From contig NZ_BQHW01000036.1 of assembly GCF_021602025.1 (NCBI RefSeq), positions 1 through 43,936 on the forward strand: a DNA stretch of 43,936 nt, given 5' to 3'. Below, in pieces: positions 8,511 through 16,540 of the stretch. How positions within the stretch are numbered: the stretch's first letter is position 1; each line of letters opens with the position of its first letter. Below the pieces are notes generated by a model. That model was given only the letters and a program-made list of their open reading frames with translations, ran no database searches and was not told the DNA's origin. Source of the stretch: Pseudomonas ceruminis (lineage in GTDB: Bacteria; Pseudomonadota; Gammaproteobacteria; Pseudomonadales; Pseudomonadaceae). The position numbers and the translations under genes are program-made.

Positions 8511-8990
8511 GTGCGGTCCTCATGTGTTCGGGTGCGTTCCCAGCTGTTGGCGGCCTTCCTGGCGTGCGCCAAGCTAGCATAGCGGCATTATGGCGGCCAA
8601 CAGGGGCGCGGGGGGCTCGGGGCAATGCCGGGGCAGTTTGTCGCATCGCTGCAGTGCAACGTCGCGCAGATGTCCGCGAAGGTCTCGCCCAGCTCCAGAG
8701 CCTTGATGAAAAAAGGCGCGATGGTGCCAGTTTTGGCCTGCGCTTGGAAGCTATTTTGCCCCTTTCGCGCATAAACGCCTGCCCGCAGCCAGCGCCTGCG
8801 CCGGGGGATTGTACCCAACCCTGGGGGCAACAGGTTCACCTGCAACGCGGCAGTTGACGGCCTTGGGGTTGTACCTCTGGGTTGCACTTTTATGCATTGC
8901 AGCGGTGCAAGGGTGTTACCGAGGAGCACCTTTGGTGCGTTTGTAAGTGGGTATTTCCGTAATCCAGACTTGGCATGTGGATTTGGCGAG

Positions 8991-9015
8991 CATTCGGTCA
9001 AAGTTTGGCCGAATG
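8991..9015. promoter_or_regulatory. 12-bp dyad, candidate activator site
   Basis: CATTCGGTCAAA at 8991-9002 faces TTTGGCCGAATG at 9004-9015, with 11 of 12 positions symmetrical. It lies about 60 bp upstream of the -24 element, a usual distance for an enhancer-binding protein site. Confidence 0.55.
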
Positions 9016-9074
9016 CCCGGCAAGCCGCGTGCCTTACGGGTCGCCAGGGTTATCTGACGAATGCATTCAGCATA

Positions 9075-9090
9075 TGGCCCGCTTATTGCC
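9075..9090 (+). promoter_or_regulatory. Sigma-54 (-24/-12) promoter for the APC permease
   Basis: TGGCCCG-CTTA-TTGCC matches the consensus TGGCACG-N4-TTGCW, with the invariant GG and GC at correct spacing. The start codon of the permease is about 95 nt downstream. This implies control by a nitrogen- or amino-acid-responsive activator. Confidence 0.65.
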
Positions 9091-9183
9091 GTCTGGAAAC
9101 CGCCGATTGCAGCGGTGCCTAAACCAACCCCAGGCTCGCTTCGTCCAGCAATCGGGTGGTCCACTCCTTACAAAGGTAGTTTT

Positions 9184-10569
9184 ATGAGCGGTAACAATTC
9201 CAATGACCTCGCTCAGGGGCTCAAACAACGGCATGTGACCATGCTGTCCATTGCTGGCGTCATCGGCGCCGGTCTGTTCGTCGGCTCCGGCCACGCCATC
9301 GCTGCTGCCGGCCCTGCCGTACTGCTGGCCTATGCCGCCGCCGGTACGCTGGTGGTGCTGGTGATGCGCATGCTTGGTGAGATGGCTATCGCCTCGCCAG
9401 ACACCGGCTCGTTCTCCACCTATGCCGACCGCGCCATTGGCCGCTGGGCCGGTTTCACCATTGGTTGGTTGTACTGGTGGTTCTGGGTGCTGGTGATCCC
9501 GCTGGAGGCCAACGCGGCGGCTGCGATCCTGCATGCCTGGTTCCCCGCCGTCGATCTGTGGGCGTTCTCCCTGCTGATCACCCTGGCGCTGACCCTGACC
9601 AACCTGTGCAGCGTGAAAAACTACGGTGAGTTCGAGTTCTGGTTCGCGCTGCTCAAGGTGCTGGCAATCATCGGCTTCATCGTGGTCGGTTGCATCGCCA
9701 TGTTTGGCCTGGTGCCAGGCAGCCAGGTCAGCGGGGCCAGCCACCTGTTCGATACCCAGGGCTTCATGCCCAACGGCCTGGGCGCTGTGCTGGCGGCCAT
9801 GCTGACCACCATGTTCTCGTTCATGGGCACTGAAATCGTCACCATCGCTGCCGCCGAATCGAAAGACCCGGGCAAGCAGATCAGCCGCGCCACCAATTCG
9901 GTGATCTGGCGTATCTGCCTGTTCTACCTGGTGTCGATCTTCCTGGTGGTGGCCCTGGTGCCGTGGAACGATCCGGCGTTGGCCGAGACCGGTTCCTACC
10001 AGACCGTGCTGAGCCGCATCGGCGTGCCCAATGCCAAGCTGATCGTCGACATCGTCGTGCTGATCGCCGTGACCAGTTGCCTGAACTCGGCGCTGTACAC
10101 CTCTTCGCGCATGCTGTTCTCGCTGAGCAAGCGTGGCGATGCGCCGGCTATCGCGCAGCGCACCACCAAGGCGTCGACCCCGCATGTGGCGGTACTGCTG
10201 TCGACTGCTGCAGCGTTCCTCTGCGTGTTCGCCAACTACGTGGCGCCGGCCCAGGTGTTCGAGTTCCTGCTGGCCAGCTCTGGCGCGATCGCGCTGCTGG
10301 TGTACCTGGTGATCGCCATTTCGCAGCTGCGCATGCGCAGCCAGCGGGAAGCCCGTGGTGAGAAGATCGCCTTCAAGATGTGGCTGTTCCCGGGGCTGAC
10401 CTGGGCCACCATTGCCTTCATCGTTGCCGTGCTGGTGGTGATGGCGCTGCGTGAGGATCACCGCGCGGAGATCATTGCGACTGCGTTGCTGAGCGTGGGT
10501 GTTGTGGCGGCAGGCTTGCTGGTGCATCGCAAGCGTGGAGCTGCTGGGCGGGTGGCGCTGGATAACTGA
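9184..10569 (+). CDS. Amino-acid/GABA permease, APC superfamily (AAT family)
   Basis: 461 residues from MSGNNSNDLAQGLKQRHVTM. This start is preferred over an ATG at 9061 because it gives the canonical short cytoplasmic N-terminus of the AAT family. About 12 transmembrane helices. Family motifs: MLSIAGVIGAGLFVGSG in helix 1 (backbone carbonyls bind the substrate carboxyl/amine), SPDTGSFSTYADRAIG near 80-95, and FSFMGTEIVTIAAAES in helix 6. Closest in pattern to GabP and related proton-coupled permeases; GABA, other amino acids or small amines are all possible. It stands alone, divergent from the ABC importer, behind a sigma-54 promoter, and is followed by a strong terminator. Confidence 0.85.
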   Translation: MSGNNSNDLAQGLKQRHVTMLSIAGVIGAGLFVGSGHAIAAAGPAVLLAYAAAGTLVVLVMRMLGEMAIASPDTGSFSTYADRAIGRWAGFTIGWLYWWFWVLVIPLEANAAAAILHAWFPAVDLWAFSLLITLALTLTNLCSVKNYGEFEFWFALLKVLAIIGFIVVGCIAMFGLVPGSQVSGASHLFDTQGFMPNGLGAVLAAMLTTMFSFMGTEIVTIAAAESKDPGKQISRATNSVIWRICLFYLVSIFLVVALVPWNDPALAETGSYQTVLSRIGVPNAKLIVDIVVLIAVTSCLNSALYTSSRMLFSLSKRGDAPAIAQRTTKASTPHVAVLLSTAAAFLCVFANYVAPAQVFEFLLASSGAIALLVYLVIAISQLRMRSQREARGEKIAFKMWLFPGLTWATIAFIVAVLVVMALREDHRAEIIATALLSVGVVAAGLLVHRKRGAAGRVALDN

Positions 10570-10587
10570 TCCGCGCTGGCTGCAATG

Positions 10588-10622
10588 AAAAGGCCGCGTC
10601 CTGGGTAGGGCGCGGCCTTTTT
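10588..10622 (+). terminator. Rho-independent terminator after the APC permease
   Basis: AAAGGCCGCG/CGCGGCCTTT stem with a 12-nt loop followed by a T-run. The A-run on the left would also let it act on the minus strand for the convergent gene. Confidence 0.85.
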
Positions 10623-10633
10623 GTTTGTCTGTG

Positions 10634-10668
10634 CGGCCCTATCCTTGTTCGCGCTGGCGATAGGGCCG
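10634..10668. repeat. REP-like palindrome
   Basis: CGGCCCTATC at 10634-10643 and GATAGGGCCG at 10659-10668 are perfect 10-bp inverted repeats between two convergent genes. Confidence 0.6.
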
Positions 10669-10675
10669 GTGAGCT

Positions 10676-11119
10676 TTAGCCGAACTGCTTCTGCTGTTGC
10701 TGCTGCTTGGCGACCAGCTCGGAAGCGGTGATATAGGCCTCCTGGAACTCGTCGCTTTCCAGCCAGGCCATGGTGGTGTCTTCGTCGGCGCCATCGAGCC
10801 AGGTGCGGTAGGCGTTGAACACCAGCACGATGTAGTCGGTGGCGTGCTCTTCCTTGTGGCCCTTGAGCACCAGTGCCAGCAGCGGGTCGACCAGGAACAC
10901 CGAGATCATCGCAACCAGGCTGGTTTCCTGCGCCGCCTTCATCTTCACGAACAGCTCTTTATAGCTGTCCGACTCCATGGCCTTGTTGAACACCTGTTCG
11001 ATGCTGGCGCTGTCGCCGGCGCTGGTCTTGACGGCCTGGCCGCTGCGCACCATGCGGTTTTGCTTGGCCTTGCTGGCAGCGCGTTTGGCGCGTTTCTGTT
11101 GCTTGGTAGGGGTGGCCAT
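10676..11119 (-). CDS. Conserved hypothetical protein with basic N-terminus and Gln-rich C-terminus
   Basis: 147 residues from MATPTKQQKRAKRAASK; AAGGA lies about 8 nt upstream. The longer in-frame ATG at 11242 is rejected since it lacks a binding site. The first 30 residues are strongly basic (Lys/Arg/Ala) and could bind nucleic acid or polyphosphate. A helical domain follows with DSYKELFVKMKAAQETSLVA, a hydrophobic stretch VFLVDPLLALVL and the acidic DGADEDTTMAWLESDEFQ. The C-terminus is a short poly-Gln tract (KQQQQQKQ). No family recognised. It lies directly downstream of, and in the same direction as, the PPK2 gene; co-transcription is possible. Confidence 0.75.
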   Translation of the reverse strand: MATPTKQQKRAKRAASKAKQNRMVRSGQAVKTSAGDSASIEQVFNKAMESDSYKELFVKMKAAQETSLVAMISVFLVDPLLALVLKGHKEEHATDYIVLVFNAYRTWLDGADEDTTMAWLESDEFQEAYITASELVAKQQQQQKQFG

Positions 11120-11238
11120 GGGCGAATCCTTGGGTGTGTCCGAAATTGCGCGTATTGAAGCGCAGTTGCCTGCGAAACCCAAGTGTTGCCTATAACCACT
11201 GACTGCCGGCGATGGGCTGCGCAGCAGCCCGCAGCCAG

Positions 11239-12222
11239 TCAACTGGCAAGCGCAGACCCTTCGTCTTCCTCGAAGTCACGCGAAGCGCGGCCGACCAGCA
11301 TCGGGTCCGGCGCATGGGCCACACTGTGGTCCTTCCCCGGGTAATCCAGCGAATGCAGGAAATGCCGGATGCAATTGATCCGCGCCCGCTTCTTGTCATC
11401 GGACTTGATGACGGTCCACGGTGCGTCGGCCGTGTCGGTATGGAAGAACATCGCTTCTTTGGCGGCGGTGTAGTCGTCCCATTTGTCCAGCGACTTGATG
11501 TCGATGGGCGAGAGCTTCCAGTGCTTGAGCGGGTCGTCGCGACGGGAAATGAACCGGCGCAGCTGCTCTTCGCGGTTCACCGAGAACCAGTACTTGAACA
11601 GCAGGATGCCGCTGTTGCACAGCATGCGCTCCAGGTCCGGCGCCTGGCGCATGAATTCCAGGTACTGCAGTGGGGTGCAGAATTCCATCACCTTCTCGAC
11701 CCCGGCGCGGTTGTACCAGGAGCGGTCGAAGAACACCATTTCACCGGCCGTGGGGAGGTGCTGGATGTAACGCTGGAAATACCACTGGCCCTTCTCCTGC
11801 TCGGACGGCTTTTCCAGCGCGACGATCCGCGAGCCACGCGGGTTCAGGTGCTCCATGAAGCGCTTGATGGTGCCACCCTTGCCCGCGGCGTCACGCCCCT
11901 CGAACAGGATCACCACGCGCTGGCCGGTGTCCTTGACCCAGCTTTGTACCTTCAGCAGCTCGATCTGCAGTGCATGCTTGGCCTTTTCGTATTCCTGGCG
12001 ACGCATGCGGGTGCGGTAGGGGTAATTGGCCGGCAGGCGCGCCGAGGTGCTGTCTTCATTGCTGCCTTTTGGCGCGCTGGCCACTTCCAGTGCGGTTGGC
12101 TGCTGGCTGACCCGGGTAATGGAAGGTTCGGGTTTGCGTTGGCGCGGGCGGCGAGGGCGAGGTGTGGGTGCGGAGGTGGGCTCGCCGGAGGAGGGGAGCA
12201 GGGGGGAGGATTCTTCGCTCAT
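11239..12222 (-). CDS. ppk2: Polyphosphate kinase 2 (PPK2 family)
   Basis: 327 residues. Residues 1-65 are a Pro/Ser/Arg-rich, probably disordered tail. The PPK2 domain follows with P-loop GRDAAGKGG (109-117), LEKPSEQEKGQWYFQRY (136-152), Walker B VFFDRSWYNRAGVE (163-176) and the lid region FISRRDDPLKHWKLSP. Members transfer phosphate between polyphosphate and nucleoside diphosphates (class I, mainly GDP/ADP to triphosphate) in the cytosol. One PPK2 domain and the length fit class I. The preferred direction and nucleotide cannot be read from sequence. It is the first gene of a minus-strand pair with the basic 147-aa protein. Confidence 0.93.
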   Translation of the reverse strand: MSEESSPLLPSSGEPTSAPTPRPRRPRQRKPEPSITRVSQQPTALEVASAPKGSNEDSTSARLPANYPYRTRMRRQEYEKAKHALQIELLKVQSWVKDTGQRVVILFEGRDAAGKGGTIKRFMEHLNPRGSRIVALEKPSEQEKGQWYFQRYIQHLPTAGEMVFFDRSWYNRAGVEKVMEFCTPLQYLEFMRQAPDLERMLCNSGILLFKYWFSVNREEQLRRFISRRDDPLKHWKLSPIDIKSLDKWDDYTAAKEAMFFHTDTADAPWTVIKSDDKKRARINCIRHFLHSLDYPGKDHSVAHAPDPMLVGRASRDFEEDEGSALAS

Positions 12223-12365
12223 GGTGGTCCTTGCCAGGTCGGTCTAATGTCCACCTGCAATTGTGAATCTGAGCGAGTGATAGCATGTTGATGCTAGTCA
12301 ACGGCGAAGGGGCTGGCCGCTTACGCAGATGAATCTGCCGAGCTGGTGTAAAAAGCGCAGACAAC

Positions 12366-12389
12366 AAAAAACCCGCACTGGGCGGGTTT
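12366..12389 (-). terminator. Rho-independent terminator behind tRNA-Phe
   Basis: ACCCGC/GCGGGT stem with a short loop; on the minus strand it is followed by a T-run. It lies about 45 nt after the tRNA 3' end. Confidence 0.8.
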
Positions 12390-12433
12390 CTTGTGTCGCT
12401 TCGGGTAACTTTGCAACCACCAGAAGCTGAAGG

Positions 12434-12509
12434 TGGTGCCCAGAGACGGAGTCGAACCGCCGACACGAGGATTTTCAATCCTCTGCTCTACCGACTGAGC
12501 TATCTGGGC
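12434..12509 (-). tRNA. tRNA-Phe (anticodon GAA)
   Basis: A 76-nt cloverleaf on the minus strand with acceptor GCCCAGA/TCTGGGC, anticodon loop TTGAAAA, T-arm GGTTCGACTCC and an encoded CCA. Closely matches the standard bacterial tRNA-Phe. It has its own promoter and terminator. Confidence 0.97.
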
Positions 12510-12519
12510 GACGAGGTGA

Positions 12520-12548
12520 ATTAAATAGATTTCCAGACCGCTCGTCAA
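12520..12548 (-). promoter_or_regulatory. Sigma-70 promoter of tRNA-Phe
   Basis: Minus strand: TTGACG (12548-12543), 17-bp spacer, TTTAAT (12525-12520), 10 bp before the tRNA. An AT-rich stretch further upstream may serve as an UP element. Confidence 0.7.
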
Positions 12549-12599
12549 CGACTTTTTGAAAAAATTTTAAATTAATTCCGTCGCTTACGATTTTTGTGG

Positions 12600-12872
12600 T
12601 CATTCGGCCGGTGGAACGTAGCCTTCCGCCTGGGCGTAGTCTTCGCCGGCAAAAAACTTGTCCATCTCGCCCTGGAGGAACTTGCGGTCCTCGGCGTTCA
12701 TCATGTTCAGGCGCTTCTCGTTGATCAGCATGGTCTGGTGCTTCTGCCAGTCGGCCCAGGCTTGCTGCGAGATATGTTCGTAAATGTCCTGGCCCTTGGC
12801 GCCAGGGTACGGCGGGCGCTCAAGGCCTGGCAGTTGTTCTTTGTACTTGCGGCACATCACGGTGCGGGTCAT
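12600..12872 (-). CDS. yggX: YggX: Fe(II)-trafficking / oxidative damage protection protein
   Basis: 90 residues, the normal length. [24 protein letters not shown] is the family signature, with the conserved Cys7; then [18 protein letters not shown] and the C-terminal [16 protein letters not shown]. YggX proteins are small cytosolic factors that protect iron-sulfur enzymes from oxidative damage and influence iron availability. The start overlaps mutY by 4 bp. Linkage to mutY is well known in enterobacteria and pseudomonads and is sensible because MutY itself carries a 4Fe-4S cluster. Confidence 0.95.
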   Translation of the reverse strand: MTRTVMCRKYKEQLPGLERPPYPGAKGQDIYEHISQQAWADWQKHQTMLINEKRLNMMNAEDRKFLQGEMDKFFAGEDYAQAEGYVPPAE

Positions 12873-13936
12873 CGGGCGTCTCCTGCAATCAGTTCGTCGG
12901 CCGCGCGTTTGAGCAGCTTCTTGACCGGGGCGGCGAGGCCCAGGCGCGGCGGGGTGGCCAGGTTATACCAGAGCCAGTCAGGCTCGGCCACGTGCTGGCC
13001 AACGGGGTCGACGCGCACCAGCCACGGCTCGATTGCCAGCTGGAAGTGGCTGAACGTGTGGGTCAGGCCGTCTAGCGCACGGCTGTCGGCCAGGCGCAGG
13101 CCATGCTGATACGCCAGGTCATCGAGCTGTTCGATGGCGTCCAGCTCCGGCAGGCTCCACAGGCCACCCCACAGGCCGCTGGAGGGGCGGCGATAAAGCA
13201 GGATGGCGCCTTCGTGGTTGGCCAGCAGCGGCATCAGCGTGCGCCGCTGCGGCAGAGCTTTGCGCGGTTTGGGCTCGGGGTAGCGGGTTTCTTCGCCGTG
13301 CAGGTGCGCTTCGCAGCCGCGCTGCAAGGGGCAGATCAGGCAACTGGGCTTGCTGCGGGTGCACAGCGTGGCGCCCATGTCCATCATGGCCTGGGTGTAG
13401 TGATTGGCGCGTTGCTGGGGGGTAAAGCGCTCGGCGGTGGCCCATAGCGCATTGGCCACCTTGGGTTCGCCGGGGTAGCCGGCCTGGGCGGTGAAGCGTG
13501 CCAGCACGCGCTTGACGTTACCGTCCAGGATCGGTGCCCGGATGCCCATGCTGATGCTGGCGATGGCGCCGGCGGTGGAGCGGCCGATGCCCGGCAGCTC
13601 GGTGAGCTGCTCGACACTGCGCGGGAATTCGCCGCCGTACTGCTCGACCACGATCTTCGCCGCCTTTTGCAGGTTACGCGCCCGGGTGTAGTAGCCCAGG
13701 CCGGTCCACAGGTGCAGCACCTCGTCTTCGGGCGCTTCAGCCAGGGCCTGCACGGTGGGCAAAGCCTGCATGAAGCGGTCGAAGTAGTTGAGCACGGTGC
13801 TGACTTGGGTCTGTTGCAGCATGATTTCCGACACCCACACCCGGTAAGGGTTGATGCCCTGTTGCCAGGGCAGGTCGTGCCGGCCGTGCTGGTCGTACCA
13901 ATCCAGCACGGCGCTGGAGAACTGCGCAGGGGTCAT
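12869..13936 (-). CDS. mutY: Adenine DNA glycosylase MutY
   Basis: 355 residues. It excises adenine mispaired with 8-oxoguanine. Features in order: [14 protein letters not shown] with the catalytic Glu (about residue 36), helix-hairpin-helix [12 protein letters not shown] followed by the catalytic Asp in [15 protein letters not shown], the 4Fe-4S motif C-x6-C-x2-C-x5-C ([17 protein letters not shown]), and a C-terminal NUDIX-like domain with [10 protein letters not shown] that recognises 8-oxoG. All catalytic and cluster residues are present. It overlaps asmA upstream and yggX downstream by 4 bp each, so the three form one translationally coupled operon. Confidence 0.96.
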   Translation of the reverse strand: MTPAQFSSAVLDWYDQHGRHDLPWQQGINPYRVWVSEIMLQQTQVSTVLNYFDRFMQALPTVQALAEAPEDEVLHLWTGLGYYTRARNLQKAAKIVVEQYGGEFPRSVEQLTELPGIGRSTAGAIASISMGIRAPILDGNVKRVLARFTAQAGYPGEPKVANALWATAERFTPQQRANHYTQAMMDMGATLCTRSKPSCLICPLQRGCEAHLHGEETRYPEPKPRKALPQRRTLMPLLANHEGAILLYRRPSSGLWGGLWSLPELDAIEQLDDLAYQHGLRLADSRALDGLTHTFSHFQLAIEPWLVRVDPVGQHVAEPDWLWYNLATPPRLGLAAPVKKLLKRAADELIAGDAR

Positions 13937-16176
13937 CGCTTGAACAGCCCCTTGAGCGCGTCTTTGAGTTCTGGGCTCACTTTGTCTCCGAGTTTTTCGT
14001 TGAGCTTTTCATCGATCTTGTCTTTCAGGCGGTTGCCAGCCAGTTTGGCTGCGACCTTGCCCAGGCCGTCCTGGTCCAGGCGGCAGGCCTTGGCGCCCAG
14101 TTCCAGCGGGCCCCGGCAGCGCAGCGGCACTTCGACGCCCACGTAGCGCTCGTTGACCTGGCAGGCGGGGTCCGGCATGGCGCGCTGGTCGCCCTCGACG
14201 ATCACGCCAACGTTGTAGTCCATGCCCAGCACGCGCAGGTCGAGGTCGCCATGGCCGTTGACGGTCAGGCCCGGGATGCGCGCCTTGAGGTCGGGGTTGC
14301 TGGCGACGCCATTGCGTATCACCAGGCTGCCGCGCAGCTCTTCGAACGGCGTGTCCTTGCCGCGCGGCTCGCCGCTGAGCGACTTGCGGTTGAGGGTGGC
14401 GATGGCCTGGCAGAGTTGCTGTTCCAGGTTGGCGTTGACCAGCACACCGTCGTTGATGGTGAAGTTTGCGCTGCCGTTGAGGGTGTCGACCAGTGCCTTC
14501 TGGCTGTTGCCGGTCGCCGTCAGGTTGCTGGCCAAGGTCAGCAGGCCCTTGACGGGCGGGGTCTGCTCTTTGCCTTCGGCCTTGATGAAGCGTTCCACCG
14601 GCACCCGGTTGATCCGGGTGCTGACGCCCAACTGCGGCACGGCAGGGCGCACGTCGACCGTGCCCTTGGCCTCGAAGCTGCCGTTGTAGAGCCCGCCGCG
14701 CAGGGTCTGCAGGGTCACCAGGCCGCCTTGGCCGGTGGCCTGCAACTGGGCATCGCTGATGGGCAGCTTGTCCAGGGTCAGCGAGCCGAATGCCAGGTCG
14801 GCCTGCAGGTCAAGAACACGCAGGCGGTCGACCGGCAGCAGTTTGTCATTGCTCCAGGCGACCTGGGTCGGCGCGTTGGGCAGCGGGGAGCTGCCGGCAC
14901 CGGCCACGGCGCTGGCTTCCTGTTGCGTGACCTCGCTTTGACGCGCCGCCGTGGCACCCTTGGCTTCTTCGCTTTTGGCCGGCAGGTAGCGATCGGCGTC
15001 GAACTTGTCGCCTTTGAGCTGCACGCGCAGGGCCTGTTTGGCGAAATCTTCAACGGCCACGCGCCCGCTGAAGGTGCTGTCATCCAGTTTTACCGCCAGG
15101 TCTGCCAGCGTCAGGCTGTTGGGTGTGCCCTGCAGGCGGCTGACCAGCTCCAGCTTGCTGAAGGCGGCCGGGTCAGTGGTGGCCGGCAGCGGGTGGCCAA
15201 TGCCGTCGAGGAAGGTGCGCAGGTCGAACTGGGCAATGGACAGGCCGCCACTGAGTTGCGGCGCCTTGTCCAGCTCGCGCAGGTTCAGCTCACCCAGGGC
15301 GCGCAGTTGGTTGGCCGATATTTTCAGGCCGCTCCAAGAGGCGACGTTGGCGGCCATGTCGACCAGCAGTTGGCCTTGGGCGGCGAAGGTCATGGTCTTG
15401 CCGGCCAGCGGTTCACCCGAGGTTTCGCCCGACAGGCGCATGTCTTCGAAGTTGTAGCGTTTGAGCTTGCGATCGAAGCGCAGCTCGCCGGTGAGCTCGG
15501 TGCGAGCCTTGAGGTTAGGCTGGCTGGCACTGAGGAAGGCGCTGGCCTTGAGCGGGATGTTCGCGCCTTCATGGACCGGGCCGGTGCTCAGCTGGATGCT
15601 TTCGGCACTGTAGCTCTTGCCGCTCTGGGCATCGGTGTACTGCACCCGGGCGTTGTTCACGGTCAGGCTGTCGATGTCGAGCTTGACCGCCCGCTCGCTG
15701 CCGCTGTCGGCCGGTTTGCCTGGCTGCTCGGCAGTTTTCGGCGCATTGGCGGTGGCACCGTCCTGCGTGGGCAGCGGCTTGCCGATGTCTTCCCAGTTGC
15801 CGTGGCCTTGCTGATCGCGGGCCAGGGTCAGGTTCAGCCCCTCGACGCGCACATCGCTCATCTGCACTTCGCGGCGCAGCAACGGCAGCACGCGCACCGA
15901 CAGGCCGAGCATCTGCAGGTCGGCGAACGGCTCGGTGGGTTTGGTCAGCGTGGCGATGCTGGCTTCATGAAGCTCCAGGCCCAGCCAGGGGAACAGGCTC
16001 CAGCCGATGTCACCGTTGAGGGTCAGCTCGACGTGGGCCTTGTCGCGTGCCAACTGGCGGATTTCATCTTTATAGTCGTTGGGATCGAAGAGGTGGGTCA
16101 GGGCAAAGCCCAGCGCCACAATGATCAGCAGCAACCCGAGAAGCCCCAGTCCCAGGATTTTGCCGAACGCTTTCAT
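13933..16176 (-). CDS. AsmA family protein
   Basis: 747 residues. The N-terminus MKAFGKILGLGLLGLLLIIVAL is an uncleaved inner-membrane anchor followed by the typical AsmA start (LFDPNDYKDEIRQLARDKAHVELTL, in part). The rest is a long periplasmic beta-rich region with the C-terminal AsmA_2 domain (GSANFTINDGVLVNANLEQQ). AsmA-like proteins are bridge-like periplasmic proteins linked to lipid transport or outer-membrane homeostasis; the exact role is not established here. It is the first gene of the asmA-mutY-yggX operon. TATACT (minus strand, 16223-16218) is a possible -10 box about 40 bp upstream. Confidence 0.9.
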   Translation of the reverse strand: MKAFGKILGLGLLGLLLIIVALGFALTHLFDPNDYKDEIRQLARDKAHVELTLNGDIGWSLFPWLGLELHEASIATLTKPTEPFADLQMLGLSVRVLPLLRREVQMSDVRVEGLNLTLARDQQGHGNWEDIGKPLPTQDGATANAPKTAEQPGKPADSGSERAVKLDIDSLTVNNARVQYTDAQSGKSYSAESIQLSTGPVHEGANIPLKASAFLSASQPNLKARTELTGELRFDRKLKRYNFEDMRLSGETSGEPLAGKTMTFAAQGQLLVDMAANVASWSGLKISANQLRALGELNLRELDKAPQLSGGLSIAQFDLRTFLDGIGHPLPATTDPAAFSKLELVSRLQGTPNSLTLADLAVKLDDSTFSGRVAVEDFAKQALRVQLKGDKFDADRYLPAKSEEAKGATAARQSEVTQQEASAVAGAGSSPLPNAPTQVAWSNDKLLPVDRLRVLDLQADLAFGSLTLDKLPISDAQLQATGQGGLVTLQTLRGGLYNGSFEAKGTVDVRPAVPQLGVSTRINRVPVERFIKAEGKEQTPPVKGLLTLASNLTATGNSQKALVDTLNGSANFTINDGVLVNANLEQQLCQAIATLNRKSLSGEPRGKDTPFEELRGSLVIRNGVASNPDLKARIPGLTVNGHGDLDLRVLGMDYNVGVIVEGDQRAMPDPACQVNERYVGVEVPLRCRGPLELGAKACRLDQDGLGKVAAKLAGNRLKDKIDEKLNEKLGDKVSPELKDALKGLFKR

Positions 16177-16540
16177 GGGCGAGTCCTTGTGGTCCGATTT
16201 TGAAATTCAAGCGGCTGAGTATAGCGCCGCAGCGGTAGGCCCTGAGTATCAGACAAGAGATACAGAGCATTTCCTACTAATTGATCAGGTGTTGCGCCTT
16301 TCGACAATGGTGGTTCGTGCGGTTCCTTTTGTGCCGGCTTGTTCGGGAGCAAACCCGCTTCCACACCCAGGGCGCCGCGCTGGGCACGGGACGATGCCCG
16401 TTCAGCTGCGCAAAAAATAACGATATCAGATTGCTTTCTCGCAAGAAGCTAACTGCTACTCTTTCGCCGCTTTCGGAGCGTCCGCGGCCCATTGTCGCGG
16501 GGCGTTGCCCTGAAAGGCGACCTAGAAAAGGATCGAATCC
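16177..16540. other. Divergent intergenic region asmA / MFS transporter
   Basis: 364 bp without a gene. It holds a degenerate REP-like segment near 16330-16395 and a possible asmA -10 box at 16218-16223. AAAGGA at about 16526-16531 is the ribosome binding site of the transporter. No operator is evident. Confidence 0.5.

Larger units (their letters stand above)
8511..9183. promoter_or_regulatory. Divergent control region between ABC importer and APC permease
   Basis: 673 bp without a gene. It should hold the promoters of both the leftward importer operon and the rightward permease. The clearest signals are the dyad at 8991-9015 and the sigma-54 promoter at 9075-9090, both reading toward the permease. 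For the importer I see no convincing promoter. Confidence 0.55.

Noticed and set aside
8700-8740. Possible sigma-54 box on the minus strand (TGGCACCATCGCGCC) for the importer operon
   Set aside because: The GG-to-GC spacing is one base short, and sigma-54 promoters tolerate this poorly.
9067-10527. 486-codon minus-strand frame
   Set aside because: Antisense to the APC permease; His/Gln/Gly-rich composition without any domain.
14251-16203. 650-codon plus-strand frame
   Set aside because: Mirror frame of asmA; no start signal, no domain, Gln/Val/Gly-biased composition.
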